From CAZNLL01 sp964573885 (lineage in GTDB: Bacteria; Desulfobacterota; DSM-4660; Desulfatiglandales; Desulfatiglandaceae): a stretch of 13,326 nt of DNA. How positions within the stretch are numbered: the stretch's first letter is position 1; every line of letters begins with the position of its first letter. Made by a program: the position numbers and the translations under genes. Below the pieces are notes generated by a model. That model made no database searches. It saw nothing but the letters and a program-made list of their open reading frames with translations, and was not told the origin of the DNA. Below are positions 13,053 to 13,326 of the stretch, piece after piece. The stretch spans positions 1 to 13,326 of the forward strand of contig CAZNLL010000111.1 in NCBI GenBank assembly GCA_964573885.1. Direction: 5' to 3'.

Positions 13053-13326
13053 CCGAGGAGCAGCGGGCCGAGGTTCACGAGCTGGTTAGCGGGATGCGCC
13101 AGGCTGGAGCATCCCGGGACGAGATCCATGCCGCCGTCGCCGAGCTCTTCCAGGGCTGGGGCATTGAGATGCCCGAGCGGCCGGAAGGCAGGGGCGAAGG
13201 ACGTGGTGAGGGGCGAGGAAAAGGTGAAAGGCGAGGCCCGCACAGGCTGATGGAACTTCTTACGGAGGATCAGCAGGACGAGGTCCACGCGCTGGTGACA
13301 GGGATGCGCGAGGCAGGCTCATCCCG
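13049..13326 (+). CDS. Partial reading frame of tandem LTxxQ-containing helical repeats (both ends missing)
   Basis: In a different frame from bamA, the sequence from 13049 reads LTEEQRAEVHELVSGMRQAG, then ASRDEIHAAVAELFQGWGIEMPE, then a Gly/Arg/Glu linker (13187-13237), then a second copy starting LTEDQQDEVHALVTGMREAG. The frame is open to the window end. The previous in-frame stop is at 13001-13003 and there is no convincing start, so the true N-terminus is probably elsewhere. LTxxQ motifs occur in Spy/CpxP-type periplasmic stress chaperones; the helical, charged modules agree loosely with that, but the link is inference from a very short motif. GC near 70 percent is well above the neighbouring bamA. 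I do not assign a function. A chimeric join to bamA is the leading explanation for its position. Confidence 0.5.
   Translation, partial: MTEEQRAEVHELVSGMRQAGASRDEIHAAVAELFQGWGIEMPERPEGRGEGRGEGRGKGERRGPHRLMELLTEDQQDEVHALVTGMREAGSS
13049..13326 (+). repeat. Tandem repeat, 210-nt (70-codon) period, second copy cut by window end
   Basis: Bases 13049-13116 and 13259-13326 align without gaps over 68 nt with 53 identities by my count, and the encoded 22-residue segments share 15 residues. Most differences fall on third codon positions or conservative changes, suggesting selected protein repeats rather than recent DNA duplication. The window stops inside the second copy at the same CATCCCG word that ends the first aligned block, which is how assemblies often break in repeats. 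Confidence 0.7.

Overview
The window is dense bacterial chromosome from a Gram-negative, LPS/LOS-making organism. Gene content (lipid A and heptose-core genes, LolCD, BamA, LysS), GTG/TTG-tolerant starts, strong AGGAGG-type ribosome sites and the protein flavour suggest a member of Desulfobacterota (old Deltaproteobacteria). That taxonomic placement is inference. The two window ends look different from the body: GC is high there (45 of 60 in bases 1-60 and 42 of 60 in 13081-13140, against 24 of 60 in 12601-12660), and both ends break a well-known gene.

Layout. (1) Bases 1 to about 141: the C-terminal tail of a FAD-dependent oxidoreductase, running without a stop into lpxK. (2) 139-4975, plus strand: a tight lipopolysaccharide inner-core operon, lpxK - lpxL/htrB-like - waaF - gmhB - waaC, with 4-nt ATGA overlaps at the waaF/gmhB and gmhB/waaC junctions. 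It is followed at 5056-5229 by a small Trm112/YcaR-like zinc protein. (3) 5248-8052, minus strand: a two-gene operon of acetoacetyl-CoA synthetase and a 280-residue protein I cannot assign. It converges on the LOS operon over a perfect 16-bp palindrome. (4) 8053-8332: a divergent promoter region with a plausible sigma-70 promoter for each side. (5) 8333-13052, plus strand: lysS, a LolC/E-type lipoprotein-release permease, lolD and the start of bamA, which is cut off at the beginning of its fourth POTRA domain. (6) 13049-13326: a high-GC reading frame with tandem 70-residue repeats of an LTxxQ-containing helical module and a Gly/Arg/Glu linker, cut by the window end.

Functionally most of the window serves outer-membrane biogenesis: lipid A phosphorylation and acylation, heptose synthesis and transfer, lipoprotein export, and beta-barrel assembly. 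Acetoacetate activation and lysyl-tRNA charging are embedded among them. No RNA genes, insertion sequences, CRISPR arrays or phage genes were seen. The most notable signals are the two terminal gene breaks (assembly chimera, or real rearrangement), the LTxxQ repeat protein, the unassigned partner of acetoacetyl-CoA synthetase, and a possible lysine-containing leader peptide just ahead of lysS. I do not see convincing evidence for a wholly new biological system.
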